Notes under the pieces: model-generated
The model's input: only the letters and a program-made list of their open reading frames with translations
Database searches by the model: none
What the model was told of the DNA's origin: nothing
Shown here: in pieces, positions 1 to 13,528 of the stretch
How positions within the stretch are numbered: the stretch's first letter is position 1
Layout of the letters: each line of letters starts with the position of its first letter
Translations under genes and position numbers: made by a program
DNA from: Branchiostoma floridae
Taxonomy: Eukaryota > Chordata > Leptocardii > Amphioxiformes > Branchiostomatidae
Reading direction: 5' to 3'
Length of the DNA stretch: 64,000 nucleotides
Assembly: GCF_000003815.2 (NCBI RefSeq)
Contig: NC_049992.1
Span: forward strand, 12,410,041 to 12,474,040

Positions 1-2675
1 GATAAATATCATGTTATCATGTAGGTCTTTGTTGATTTTTTTTCTTCTTTTAAGTCCAGGTATATGTAGATGCAGGAATTGTCGCTTTGATCTACTGTGT
101 TGTAAATGTAAGGTCATATTTCAAGATTAGAATCTTGCTTGTGGAAAATGATATGGATGCAACATTTCTGCTCTTAACCCAATAACAATGAGAAATTGTA
201 ACCGACCTAAATAAATGCGTATTGTTTTGTTTTGTATACAATGCAGTTTCCTACTGGAGGAGCGAAAATGTATTGTATTAATTTTTTTTTACCTTCTCAC
301 CCCAAATTGCTCAAGATAGGAATTGTCATGCCATTCTAGCCTCATGTGTTGCCGCCTCCGATTAGATGATCCTTCAAAAGAATAGAACAATGAAACAATA
401 TTTTCAGAGAACAACAAATGCAACTTGTGTACCTGTTTTACGTTTATATCATCTCTGATGACTGTAACATTTTGTCAAAATACTGTCGCGCCTCGTGATA
501 TTTTCCTGCATCACTCCGGCCCCTTTGTAGGCAGAGTGATTGACATGTGGAAACCTCTTTGATAAATGATGTCATCAGCACAAATCCCCCATGATGAGAG
601 TTGGGATCAGTGGTACGATCCCCTAGTTTTACGAGTAATAAAGTCTGTACATCTGAACCCCATGAGTTTGCAAGGCCAAATATCTAATGTCTATCATGTC
701 AAGCTTCTTACTTTTATATGTTTGTGATAAATACCATGATCATTTTACATATCATCTCATCATCTCATCTCATCGTCTTATTTCATTAACAGTTTTTACT
801 ACAATATTAATGCTGCTGCAGCAACACTTATGTCTGGCTAGTCAATCAATTTCTTTTCAATTCAATATAAAGTCAATTCATTAAAATTCAATATAACTCA
901 TGTATTTATCATTTCTGGAGTTGTTGATAAACATGTATCATTATGTTAAAATCTAACTTATCAACTATTTAAAGAATCAACAAATGATACTAATGAAAAT
1001 GGGTGTGCCTAAAGCAACAACAAAAACAGCCAGAAATGTGTCAAGTTCTGGCCCTGGCCTAGGTCAATCATATGGTCAATTCTACCAGCCTTGACTGCTG
1101 ATTGCTATGGTTTATTGGGAGTAGGAAACTGGGTTTAATTGCCATTATATGATGCATGCACGTACCCCAGCTATTCAATTGTGCTGTAGCACCCCTCCAC
1201 TTTAATTTCTCCCCAGTTGCTTGATTGTCCCAGCTATCATATAAATTTACGGCATGCAGGTTTTATTAGGATGACTCCGAGTCTTAAACCCAGAGACAGC
1301 GGGTCGGTAAATTGTCTGGTGCTGTCGACACCGCAATCTGCTCTATCTTGGAGCTGCCATTACGGCAAAGCCTTGCTCCAATTTCCCGGGGTAACAGTCT
1401 TTGTGCCTGGAATTAGTTTATGGGAGGAATGTTTGAAAAACAAACAGTTAAAATGTAGTGAAAGAAAAGCAGTAAGCAGTGGCAGTGGATTGTATTGGAG
1501 ATTTTTTTAATGGATACATGCAGTTTGCATATGACATCTAATAACTGATGCAGGGTGCATCAAAATGTGAATATCAATAACTCAGATGGAGCTTTTACGA
1601 ATGGGAAATTAAGATTCCGAGACATGCAAAGAGCTGTGCGTTGTTATATGGTTTTGGCCTTGGGGAAGCATCTGACGTAAAGCTTGTGTAAGCCAATTCA
1701 AAATGGTGCTGCGTCAACTGGAATGGAAACAGGAATCAATGTGTATTTTTAGAATCAGCAGAAGAAAGACAGAAAGGAGCGAGGTCTGAGTAGGGGAACT
1801 AAGCGATCAATCAGCGAGGGTGATAAAACTGCAGGGAACTTACGCAAAGCAAACTGGCTCGTTTCCAGCCATCCTAGCGCTTATTCCTGACACCCCTGAC
1901 ATTTTGCCCATATGTAATTCCGTAACGTAGCGTGGAGCAGTTTGTTACGTCCGGCGAGGAGAGGATTGTCTGGTGACGTACGCCATGATTGGAGTCCGTC
2001 TATTTTTTGACCGCATTTGCTTAAAGCATAGACCCTACTTTGGAAGCAACATGATGTTATTTATTGCATCATTACGCTTCCCATCCATTGTGACTGAAAA
2101 TGCTATCGTGTATTATTTCATTAATTCATGCTACGCTATGATCTACCTCTTTGATATTTCCCCTGATTGGCAAGAGAAAGATTGGACATCGGCGCACCAG
2201 CTTGAATTCCAATTTGCAGATTTCTGCAGGCCTCCTGAGGATGCTATGAGCAGTTTTGTATGGGAATTCTACCCAAATATAACGTTACATTAAAGGTGAT
2301 TAAGAGGGAAGCAATAATCAAGGTAATGGGGACTGCATATGCGAACGTCTCTGACGCACGTTTGCTATTAATCCTACAGGTCATATATTACCTCAGTGTT
2401 AGGGGACGCACACTTTGGGATCCTACCACAGCTACAAACGGTATTCAGTTCAATATTGTAAAGCTCTTTGCTTCCTTGTAAAATGTCATTCAAATCCCCA
2501 ACGTCTCTGTTGTGTGACTTTCTTGGCAGAGCATCCCGACTTTCTTTATTCTAACCTTGAGAAAAGTGTCTAACATTAGGTTATCTTATTGCTTTCATAA
2601 AGGGCAAATCATATCTGCAAGTTACCCGGCTTCCTTTATTTAAATTAGATTACAACACTGCAGTTTTATATACCT

Positions 2676-2933
2676 TAAGTTGGTATCTCACTGCACTTGG
2701 GTGCACTTGGGACACCGGTGTGGCACTGCAGGGTTCTTTTACTGAGGCACTGTTGTGTTATTTTTGCAGATTTTTCATAATTTAGATATTGGGTAATACG
2801 TAAAAGTATGACTTAGAATACAACAAATTGCTCAAAATGTATGAAAATTTGTTCATCTCTGAAATTTGTTAAGTATCTTTTGAACACCGCAGTGCCACAC
2901 CAGTGCTGCAAGTGCAGTGAGACACCACCTTTA
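2676..2933. mobile_element. MITE-like element with ~55-bp imperfect terminal inverted repeats
   Basis: The left end (about 2678-2745) contains TCTCACTGCACTTG followed by GTGTGGCACTGC. The right end (about 2876-2932) contains the same two blocks in reverse complement. About 130 bp of AT-rich sequence lies between the arms and nothing is encoded. This is the structure of a short non-autonomous DNA transposon. The exact ends and the target duplication are not resolved. Confidence 0.55.
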
Positions 2934-3600
2934 TGATGTAGTTGATGCATTTCTGCAACAATAGAGGGAGCATAATCTGGCTTTTACCTGTCCTTGAACT
3001 TAACTGATACTGGAGGCTGGCAGACTCTGTGGTGGGGTAATCCCCAACAAGTAACCAATCATCCTGACAACATTGTGCCACAATATAAATGTCGCATTAC
3101 TTAAGACGGCAGGATTGTTGATCTTAAGTCAAATCCCATCGATAGCGATCGACTGGAATGGCCAACGCTCCTGTCAATCACACGTCATGCTTGACCTCAG
3201 GGTCGTGGTATTGGCGCTGTGGCACAGCTGTTCATTTTTGGAGAACTATCCTAACACAGGATCTTTCCACTTACAAGTTGAACATGTACAATATCTACAT
3301 GTATGCATGTGGTAGGACTTTGATCGTACATGAGTTGTACATACATGTCAGATGTCTTTATAAGGCACTTCAATATAACTCCTTGTCTCTGGGACATTTT
3401 CATGTGATGATTTAGCAGCTAGTACATCATAAAATCAGGAGGCTGGAGGAAATATGACATCTTACTCAGTCTGTTTCCTCCTGGAAAATATGTGTATCAA
3501 AGGTATGGATTTTCTACGCAGAGTCTGTTTTATTTGGGTATTCCAATCTAGGATTTATTATTTTTTAAGATCTGAGAGCCAGAAAATCAAATTGCAGTAA

Positions 3601-3740
3601 CTAGGGGCAGGTACCGGTACAAAACCAGTTTTTCTTGTTGGACCTGATAAAAATCAGTGGACTGGATTTTGGACCGATTAGAAAATAAGCAGACTATATC
3701 GGCTGGCTTTCACACATTTGGGGGCTTACGGGTCCAATAA
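3601..3740. mobile_element. Truncated relative of the hAT-type MITE at 37.9 kb
   Basis: It begins TAGGGGCAGGTACCGGTAC and continues through 'acaaaaccagttttt', 'ttggacc' and 'gaccgattagaaaat', in the same order as the complete element at 37936-38368. No matching right terminus was found, so it looks truncated or decayed. Confidence 0.5.
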
Positions 3741-6700
3741 AAAGACAAAAGCAATGTAAGTTTTCCATGGGTGTGACTGTGAACTTCTTTTCTTGAAAAC
3801 CGGCCATCCTCTGCATTGAAAGCAAGACTTTCTATCCACAATATTCAACTCAAAAACATTGAACAAGCATATAGCGTCACAAAGATGTATCAAATAGCCT
3901 GTGAGCTACTTCTTCATTCCAGTGTGTCACACCATCTATTCCCACTGGCACAGATCAACAATGCCATATTATTTAATATGACCAATTATGTATTGTCACA
4001 TGATGTGATGCTATTTTGAAGGAGGTTTGTGCTCTCAAATTGCTTTGTCTAAATCTTAATAGTACAATGTATAATAATACCACTTCGACAAAAATCATCT
4101 CTGTTGACTAAAAAAATTATCTGTTTCAGCAGTTGTTGCTATTTTAATGGAGGTTTGTGGTCCCTGATCAAACAGATGTGTAGTAAATGACTGACTGGTC
4201 TATTGCATTACAAATTTGTCAATATTCATATGAATCACTATGTACATATATTACATTTTTGCTTTGCCATCAAATTCCCCATACTATTGTTAGCATTTTT
4301 AATCACAAAAATCAGGAAAATATAACCAAATTTCATAACTTGCTTCTAATTATGTACATGTACCTGCATGTTAATTGAACATTATGAAAAACATTATGAA
4401 AATCCATTGTTTCTTTGTTCAGTTATCCTCTTTCAAGATGAACAAAAAATGCCACTGTGACAGTAATTCTAGAGCAAGTTGCTTGGAGGCTCAGTGTTAG
4501 AGTGTTACACTTCTTCCTGACATCAAACACTACCATTAACCAAAATATCATGTCCAGAAAAATACAACAACTGGAAGTTCTGCTGCAGCACCAATAAAAG
4601 GTACCAGGGGTCTCACAATTGACACTTTATGAAGACAAACCCGCACACCATCATCAAATTCAATCCATCCAGACCATCCTATGTTATGCAGACTGTGGAA
4701 ACATATAATACATACTTACACAAAACAATACCTTTGTTTTTCATGGAGGTGAAACTGCATTCTTATGATTGATTACCACTTTCTTGAATGAATCCAGATA
4801 CAAAAAAAACAGTTAAGAATGAATTATTAGTGGCTAACAAACTCTAGCAAAAGCTGGATATATATTGATAGGTTTCATATTATAACACATTATACTGTTT
4901 GCCGAGGAACTATTCAGTGTGCCCGATGGTCCATTAAAGCATTGTTGCTGCTATTATCCCTACTGTATTCTATAACATAGCATGCACATTTCCCCCATTA
5001 TTCTTTTATTGGAGATCATGTTTTAGCATCTTATCACTGATAATAAAAACTTGCATCTGTGCACAAACTACCGACAGCATGGAAAATTACAAGACAATGG
5101 CAGATTTACACTTAGACAGCAGAGCATTTGCGCACCAGGGATTACAATACGATGTAAGAAGAGTGGTATTGACGTGGATGCATTTAATTTTGCTCTCGAA
5201 AATTGATTTTTGATTTTGAAGTCTACAACGTGAGATGAAGAGAAGGTTATTCCATTGGAATCATCTCAAAGGGGGAGGTCAGGACTATTTTTTTAACTCA
5301 TTTATTTTCATCGCCCTCTCTTGTACTTGAAATAAACAGACTACATAATCTACTGTTATGGCAAGATCTATAATCTTAAAGCTTCTAACTTTTTCTCTCT
5401 TTTACATTTCTGCAATTCTTCAGCCTCAGTCATACACAATTATTTGTTTAAAGGTGGAGTTAACACCAATTTTACATTTTGATTAATCTTGATATGCCTT
5501 TTTGTAGCTGAAAGTTGGGACTGAACAACAACAAAGATGTTCTGGATGAAGCTCAAATGTACCATGATTATATGTTATTTCATACATAAATTTGTAGGTT
5601 GTCTATTTAATGTAAGCTAATTGTATGGTTTTGACTGCATCTCTTATATGCTCTAGTTACAACCTAATGAGCTGTGAAAACTCTCTCTTGCAACTCCGAT
5701 CCAGCTAAACTGTTGGGCCTATTCAAGATCTGTAGTTAAGACTTATTCTTCTACCAGACTTATTCTTTTTTTCAAGATCGGTATGAAGGGCGTCATCTTA
5801 ACCCTTTAGCAAATTACATTTCAGAAAGAATGATTTATTTCTCCCTGCCATGTACAAAAGCAATGGTGTATGCTCAAGTGAAACATATTCTCAACTTCTT
5901 TTTTCTCCGGAGGTATTTCCCGGAACATCATTTCCACAGTTCTTGAGGAAGTGGATAGGCTATTCTGGTAGAGATTATGGTAATGATATCTGGCCATGGG
6001 GCAACATAAGTTCATATCACCTTTCATTTCCAGTCAGCACGGTAAACCTGAGTACCTGTCAATTTTCTTTCCTTTGTACTACATTTCTTACTTTTGTTAA
6101 TCAAAACCAAAATGCCGATCATCATTCACATTGTTAGTACCAAGTTCCCTGGTCCAGTATTTTACGTATTCTGAGCACTGTCTGTTGGGAAAGAATCAAT
6201 AAAAAGCATAACTTTCATTACCTTTGTCAAGAAGGTTATGTTTTTGGATGCATGTATCTGACTTTGCCGCTGTGTCTTTGTGAATAGCATCTCAAGAACT
6301 CGTGAATTGATCTTTATGGTATTTGGTATGTTGGTATATTTTGGCAAACCTAGGAAATAATTAGACTCGCAGCTTTCTACAGTAATGCAGTGAAACTTCC
6401 TGTATTGACAACCTCTGTTCTAGTTGACATTTGCATCAAAAAGTATAACAAAAGTTGTTTATCAAAAAGACAGGCTTGCAATGGTTGATTTAATCACCAA
6501 TATTAATAGATTATATCATACTTCTCCCCTAGTATGGTTTGACATATTGCTGTATGTATCTCTCATCACGATTTGCAGATTGAAAAGAGGGTCCACACAG
6601 GGCTATGGCAGCCAGAGGTTGGCTGGGGAAGATAGGGAGGGTCCCATGGGATGTTTGCACACATGCTTTGTTTGCCTTGTGGGTACGGTTTAAATCAATC

Positions 6701-7531
6701 CTGTCTTGTATGATATACGGCTTTCCCCTTTGTGAACCCCCGCCGGGTGCCAGAAGAATTACAGGGTTTAACATCAACTTGAAGAGAAGATCTGAATGTT
6801 TGTTCTACTGAGCTGGACTAAATGGATTTAATCATTTATCATAAATAGTTCAAAGATTTGAGTATAAGAATTAGCATAAAATGGAACAAATAACAGTCAA
6901 TCATAGGAAAAGATGCGACCAGGTGGCTTTTAAAACTGTCACATTGTGCAACATATCTAAATGCTGAACAGAAAGAAAATGCAGAAATCTTTTTAGCTTT
7001 CTGAACCACTTAAGGCTACACAAGTTTAACCTGTTGGTCCTCTGATTTGACGATAAACAAGTGCTTTAAAAAAGCTGGCATTTTGCCAACGTTTGCGTGT
7101 GTAAACGTATTTTGTCTAGTTATTAGAATGTCATATAAATAGACACAGAGTAACTAAACCTGATATGGTCGCATGGAGAGATTCACAAATATGCAAATGA
7201 GGTATGTCCAGGAATATAAAAATGAATATGTTTAGTGAAACTTTTTGTCACACAGTATGCAATTATTTTCGAGAAAATCAGTTTCTTTTTGTGTAATTAT
7301 GGGATATAGGTGTTGTATGGTTATTTTAAGGAAAGTTAGAACGACATATAAGCAGAGACATTACATGTAATATGTATTACATGTCTGTTCTTTCATCCAA
7401 ATATCCCAGCAGTGGAAAAATGCAGAACTATAACAGAAATTCCCAAATGTTCTGGTCAAAAGACAAAAGTATTGTTTACTAGTACTTTAATGAATGTAAA
7501 AAAAAAACTTAAAAAAAGAAAGTTGAAAATT

Positions 7532-7601
7532 TTCCGTCCACGGAATCAAACCCGGAGCGTTGGATTACAACGCGTAAACTGTACCATTGAGCTAGTCCTA
7601 A
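7532..7601 (-). pseudogene. tRNA-like sequence with pol III A and B boxes, probably a tRNA pseudogene or SINE head
   Basis: On the minus strand, TAGCTCAATGG (7584-7594) fits the A-box consensus and GGTTTGATTCC (7542-7552) is one base from the consensus B box. A 5-bp anticodon stem GCGTT/AACGC closes a seven-base loop in which the anticodon would read AAT (Ile). A TTTT run follows the 3' end. The acceptor, D and T stems pair poorly, with several mismatches, so a functional tRNA is unlikely. No CCA end is encoded, as expected for a eukaryote. Confidence 0.35.
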
Positions 7602-7811
7602 CATGTATAAGTCAAGTTTTAACAGGTATACAAATGTATGGCATAGATTGGACAGGTCCATTCATTCCAAGATTCCAACATCTCAACATCACAACAGCGA
7701 ATACTCTGGCGGCAATGCATTTTGCGACTGCAAGTCGCAAAATGCAAAAAAATATAACATAGAATTGGAATATCGACACATGAAAACAGAAGGGTCAAAG
7801 TCTGTATCTTC

Positions 7812-8137
7812 ATGGTTGGACAAGTTTTCTAAAATTCACTTGTCCCATCAGGCAAGCACATAAAACATTTACTTGCCTGGACCAATTTTTCACTTGCCCA
7901 AAATTCCAATGTCACTTTTACATGCCTTTTCACTTCCAGCAATGCAATGGAATTCTTATATCATTGCCTCTATTTTTCTAAGTTGACCATTGCTTGATGT
8001 CATGACTGTAAATGGTACAGTGTATATCAGAATCTTACTCAATGGAAAAATGTTGCTTGTCTGACCTGGCAAGTGGGGTAGGTCATATACTTGCCCGATC
8101 TGCACTTTCACTTGTGGACTTGTCCAACCCTGATCTT
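7812..8137. repeat. Possible MITE with short GGTTGGACAAGT inverted ends
   Basis: GGTTGGACAAGT near 7816 recurs in reverse complement near 8120. The interior holds several copies of the word CACTTG/ACTTGCC. The ends are short and no clean target duplication was found, so this is tentative. Confidence 0.3.
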
Positions 8138-8276
8138 GGTACACAAACTGTCAGGGCAAGAACATAGATTCCTTCCAGCCCTTCTTTTTATTTTGACCTA
8201 TTTTACTTTTTACTTTAAGTTGTCCAGAACCCAGACAATGAATATGTGTGGCCTAGTGATATTTTTATCACACATT

Positions 8277-9161
8277 AGGCCATGTTGATTTGATTATATG
8301 GATGACATCCGCGCTCGCACCAATTTTCGGCCATTTCCAAAAAAAAAGAAGTTTTGGACCACATAGTAAATTGTGCAAAGCAGCTGTAAAATGAGCACAA
8401 ATATTCCGTAGATTGAAAAAAAAGTATCAGAAAATCGATAACTGATGCCATAGAATGCCAAAATAAACCTCAAAAGTCAAAGAATAAGATGTGAAAGGAA
8501 TGAAAGAAAAAAAAAGTATTTTTGGTAGGGGTTTGTACATGTACAAGTAAATTCAGGATAGGTCCCGTTCAGGTCCAGAGGATCATTTCCAGGTGGACGT
8601 GAACCTGGACCTGATTGTCTGTGGAAACTTGAGAACTGATAATACTCAAAACAATGGTAATTGGTCAATTTTGCTACAAAGGAATCTCTTTGGTGGATCA
8701 TTGGACTACCACTGGCATTTTAAAATCCCATCTTCATGTAATAAAGGCTAACTGTCTCTGTACCTTTGCCTGTAGAAACTTGGTACAAGTGACTATAACC
8801 TCTACTCACTTCGCTTTTGTTGTCTTTTTGGCCCGGTAAGACCCCAAACACCCGCCGACATAGTGTGTCCATTTTGCAATTGGCGAACCCCGTTCGTCTA
8901 ATTTTTTTTCAGGTCTGTTTATTTCAGATTGGTCCAAGAAGAAAAAAATGTTTTGCACCCGTATGATGTACTGGTCGCAACATCTAACTGTTAGTATACC
9001 ATACTATGTGTCTGTAGTCCTATGTTCAACCTTCCTGGCCACTTTGATTTCATACTGAAGGCAACTTTTTTTTTTTGCCAAACTTTTTTTTTATTCGCTC
9101 GCTCGCATCAATTTTGGAGTTCCCAGAGGATGTCATCCATATAATCAAATCAACATGGCCT
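8277..9161. mobile_element. 885-bp element with 34-bp perfect terminal inverted repeats
   Basis: The first 34 bases (8277-8310, starting AGGCCATGTTGATTTG) are an exact reverse complement of the last 34 (9128-9161). Just inside, GCTCGCACCAATTTT on the left recurs as GCTCGCATCAATTTT on the right in direct orientation. The interior includes a GGTCCAG/GGACCTG-rich block at about 8558-8625 resembling the middle of the hAT MITE at 37.9 kb, possibly nested. No transposase frame is present, so it would be non-autonomous. No target duplication is obvious. The perfect ends suggest a fairly recent insertion. Confidence 0.65.
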
Positions 9162-10739
9162 TACCTATTGTGCAAAATTTGACCTAAAATATCTTTTTAT
9201 TACTTGTTACCTACAGATATATATACATTGCTAATTATAACTCAGGCATGTGGCAATATAACAGCAAAATAACAGTTTTTTGTTATGTGCCATGTCTATA
9301 CTGATTAGACTTGTTATCAGCATTATTATTGATAAGATATAAAATGGATATGCAGGCCATTATGATCCCTTATAACCACCTTGATACTAGTAATACAAAG
9401 GTTTTGTTAGTCTTTTCTGTGGCTCTTCAAATCATTCTAGTGACATGTACTCTAGTGACTCTATCTCCAGTGGCTCTATCAAAAGTCACTTGTAAAGCTC
9501 TTTGTTCCTCTAGAGATAATCTGTATTGAAAGTGTTGAATGGTGCATGTAGTTATGCATTGACTTACTATTTAACTGTCATTGACAAATAGTAAGGAGGA
9601 CATGGGCAGTTAACAAAGAATAGGGTTTGAAATACTGGGTGAATGCAATATGCACTTTTGTGCATTCCAAATTGGAGCTGTGCACCTAGTTTTTGCACCA
9701 GTGCACCTATTAAGTAAGTACTTGTCTAGGGTTATGTACATAAAGGCATGTTTATGCACTAGTAAACTCTTGATATTTATTGTCAGAAAATATTCTAAAT
9801 TTATCACTTGTTTAAGATTTTGAAGGTAGCTAGGTCGGATACATGCGATGAGGAGTTGAGGTTTGTAATCAGATTTTGCTGACATTCTGCTTAATTCTTT
9901 GTTGTGCACCCAAACATTTTCCTGTGCACCTGAATTTCCAGGTAAGTTGCACCAGTGTACACATTAAAAAGAAATGAACTTTGATCATTGGAGATGCAGT
10001 GACTTTCGGGTACCTTAGATATTTCATATCGTATTGAAAAAGCTATGTCCCTTCCTTCAAGCAAGAAGGCATCTGGATTTTGTTTTTAACACAAACTTTA
10101 AAAAAAAGGTTCATCAAGCCAATGACAATGTATGAACAAATGGAATATAAGTAATGGCAATTGAAATCAAAGGTATGGCACAGATATTTACAATTATTTC
10201 AAAGATACTATAGAATAAAACTGGATAATATTGAGTGCTGAATAACTGACCTGAATGGTCAAACTGCTTGCATATTGCTAGTGTTCTGATATATTCAATT
10301 CATGAGCAAACATGCTAACTTGACGGTTAAAACATCACCTACCATATTGGAAAGTGCTCTTATTATCCAAATATATTTTGATTAGGTACTTTTTGCACAG
10401 AAAATTAACCTAATCTGTCCTTAGTGCTGAAATAAGGACTGTTTTGTAGTAATTCTTTCAACTGAAGGAAAATGAAGTAAATAATGTGCTTCATCATAGA
10501 AAAGTGCATCTTGTGTAAAGGCATTGATGGGACAAAATTACAGGGGAGGAAAAGCCATCAACTATAGCACAGCTTACTTCTATTTCACAGTAACTTTCCA
10601 GGTCCATGTTAGAAGAGATGTAAGAGGTGCTGAGGAAAATAGTTGATGAACAAGCATTTTTTTAGTTCTAGTTCTTTCCTGTCAGCACATTTGTATGGTT
10701 GTTTTTGTTACCCTTTTGGTGCATTTACTTCTTGTAACA

Positions 10740-10752
10740 CCCCCCCCCCCCC
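10740..10752 (+). repeat. Poly-C run
   Basis: Thirteen consecutive C residues; a simple repeat prone to length variation and sequencing error. Confidence 0.9.
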
Positions 10753-13528
10753 AATCATTTCTGATCAGGCCCCAACAGCAACACCGTGTAATAAAACGGT
10801 TCTTCGCTCTGGTTGAGATCTTGTTGCATATTGCTTGTTCATCTAGATAAGCATCCTTTATCTGACTGAACAGAGGTATATAGATTGATGGACACTGTTT
10901 GTGGTGCTGAAATTATGGTAGCTGTATGGATTGCAGTTTTGTAATCCTAGTAGCAGGTGTCCTATCTTTTAATGTCAAAGGGTTGGTTTATTTAACTATG
11001 CTTAGGTGGGCTGGAGGAGTAGAAACAAGCCTGTACATCACTTCTTTGAAATTGCGGTCATGTAACCATCTGTTGTGAGGTTGTGTTTTGTTGGAATCTG
11101 TATGCCTGTGTGCTTGCATGGACAGCAGAACTCAAGAAGCTGTGAATGGATTCTTATGATATTTGGTATGTTGGTGGGGGTTGGAAGAATGAAGGTCAAG
11201 TTTGATATTAGGCCTTCTAGTGGCTCTTTATAGTACTGCATTAGAACTTCCACTTTTGATTTTTTGTGTCCCGGTTTCCAATGTCTCATCTAAAACATAA
11301 AGAAAAATAAAATTTGAAAATTTCTTCCATGTCTGCTGAACCCATTAAATTCCCAACTTTGGGTTAATTTGTTGTTCCATTTCATAGTCTTTTTTTAGGG
11401 ATGAGGGATTTTTCTGTAATACCATGTATTCATTTTGAAATGTTTTTGCATAGATAATAGGCAAGGCATGTTGCACTTCACCTTATCCTGAGAATGGATG
11501 CTTTATCTTTAGCTTTAACAAATGTTCTCTTATATAAAGAGCATGGCAGGGTTGGGGCAGGACAAGCATACATAATATCCTATTGTTGGACACGGCTCTT
11601 TATCTAAATGCCACCAAAATCATTACCAGAACTTGAACAGGATTGCTCTAAATATGAAGTCACAGGTGAGAAATCTGGTTAAGCTTGGTTCGGATACATA
11701 GAGCATGGCGTGGCGGCTCCCTCTGCCCTCCTGTCATGTCGAATGTGGGATGCAGTTTGTTTTCCCACTCTCGCACAACCTTGGTGTGAATGTGGACAGG
11801 AAAGGGTACGGGGAAAGGTCAGATTAGGATACGGTGAGGAAAGATCTCGGGCAGGCATTAAGACTTGAATTACCAACGTCGTGCAGTCGAAAATGGACTT
11901 GACATTGTAAATCAGGAAACTGCCAAAGTGCATGGAAGAGAGGAGTCGGGGTAACTCAAGTTCACGGATGCCTGGCTGATCCATTGCCCACCCACACAAA
12001 TGTGTTAGCTGCCTATGGGAAGGGCGTTGTTAATCCAGGCTGAAGATAACCATAGTCACCAGTAGGGCTGTGTGGGTGGATGGGTGATTCCTGCTCTTAT
12101 CAGGGACACAAGCTTGACCACCTTTTACAAGCTACCAGAGTACAAATATAGTAACAGCACATAACCACAGAAAGAATTAGAAATTGCGCCTGAAATGAGG
12201 TACGTGCAACTTAACTTTTTGGGTATCAGAATTCATTCAAAGTACTCATAAAGCCAGGTTGATACAGTTAAACAAAAGAAATTACTCCTAACTAAAACAT
12301 TAATCAAAGTCATTCATCTTTTGATGTTAAGAATGTTTCTACTTTCTTTTAACTCATCAAAAGAAATTCTTTGTTTTTCAAATGGCTGTGTCTATAGAGA
12401 CAAAATGGACCAATTGCACCTACTTTGAAAAGGCAAGAACTTTTTCAGAGGACATACCAATTATAAATGTTCCTGCAGCCCAATAAAACATTAATTTGTA
12501 TCTCGTGTTCTAACAACTATGTCCAAAATGCGAATCCATCTTTTTTTACAACTGCACATCCCATTCTAAGTTCTTAATGCTACACCTTTATAAGTGTATT
12601 CTAGTGCTGTTGCATTGTTTGACAGTTGGATTACTGGTGATAAATATGTTTGTCCAATTTTGATCCACCATACTTTGCCTTGCTGGTGCATTAATGGACA
12701 TAAGCTTGGTGTTTTTGTGTGCGTGTTGAAGTGGCAAGAGGATCTGGGGGGAAATATGGCAGGCTGAGCTGTATATAGCCTGTGTGGTACTGATACTGAT
12801 AACATTGAGTCATACCATAAATACTGCAAACCTCAGGAATGAGCACACAATCCAGCGTGAGGGCTGTTTAGAAGAGACAACGGAGGGATAGTTGACAGGG
12901 ACTGTGTTTAGAATGGAATAAAGTAGATATATTTCTCCAGCATAAAAACAGGATTACAAAACCTGTGCTTAGTGCAAGATATCTGCCATACAATAAAATT
13001 ACCACAGCAACTTTTTACTTCAGCACATTCACACAACATTTTTGACCTTTTGACACATCAAAGTCATCAGTTTCATTGGACAGAACTAATGACAGCCAAA
13101 TTACGTTTCCCATGCGCTGATCAGTCAATATACCTTTGGGATTCTGCATAATTTGGTCAAACATGGATTTCATAAACACAGTGTTAGTGGAGTGTATAAC
13201 CTGTCCCATCTCTACTAGGCTGGACATTCCGCTTCTAACCAAACACAGGCTTAACGTTAGGTATTGTGAAGAACATAAAGATGGAAATAGCAACACACAA
13301 GAGAGGTACGTTTCCTAAAAACAGCAAAACCTACCAATTTTGCCATAAGCTCACTGTGCTGAAGATGCTGTATAGACTTAGCAGGTACCAGGTATTGACA
13401 AAAAAATTGACCAAAAAAATTATTGATTAGTAACTTAAGCATACTGGTATCAAGGGAAAGATGATAGATTCTGCAGCTTGGACTGTTCAATGACCACATT
13501 TTTTTCTTCTCCTCTCTTTTCTACAGCC

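Larger units (their letters stand above)
1..13528. other. Non-coding region upstream of the Kelch-like gene
   Basis: AT-rich sequence with no long reading frame and no segment I can match to a protein family. The short open stretches lack recognisable domains and are not linked by convincing exon structure. AATAAA occurs on the + strand at 210-215 and 637-642, so the first 650 bases could be the 3' UTR of a gene starting outside the window; this is speculative. A run of 13 C lies at 10740-10752. Several inverted-repeat elements inside this stretch are listed separately. The 5' untranslated exon of the Kelch-like gene should lie somewhere here, because its coding exon begins directly behind a splice acceptor, but I could not place it. 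Confidence 0.6.

Noticed and set aside
13478-13528. 17-codon N-terminal extension of the Kelch-like gene
   Set aside because: It begins with TTG and runs through the polypyrimidine tract and the splice acceptor; the ATG directly after the acceptor is the better start.
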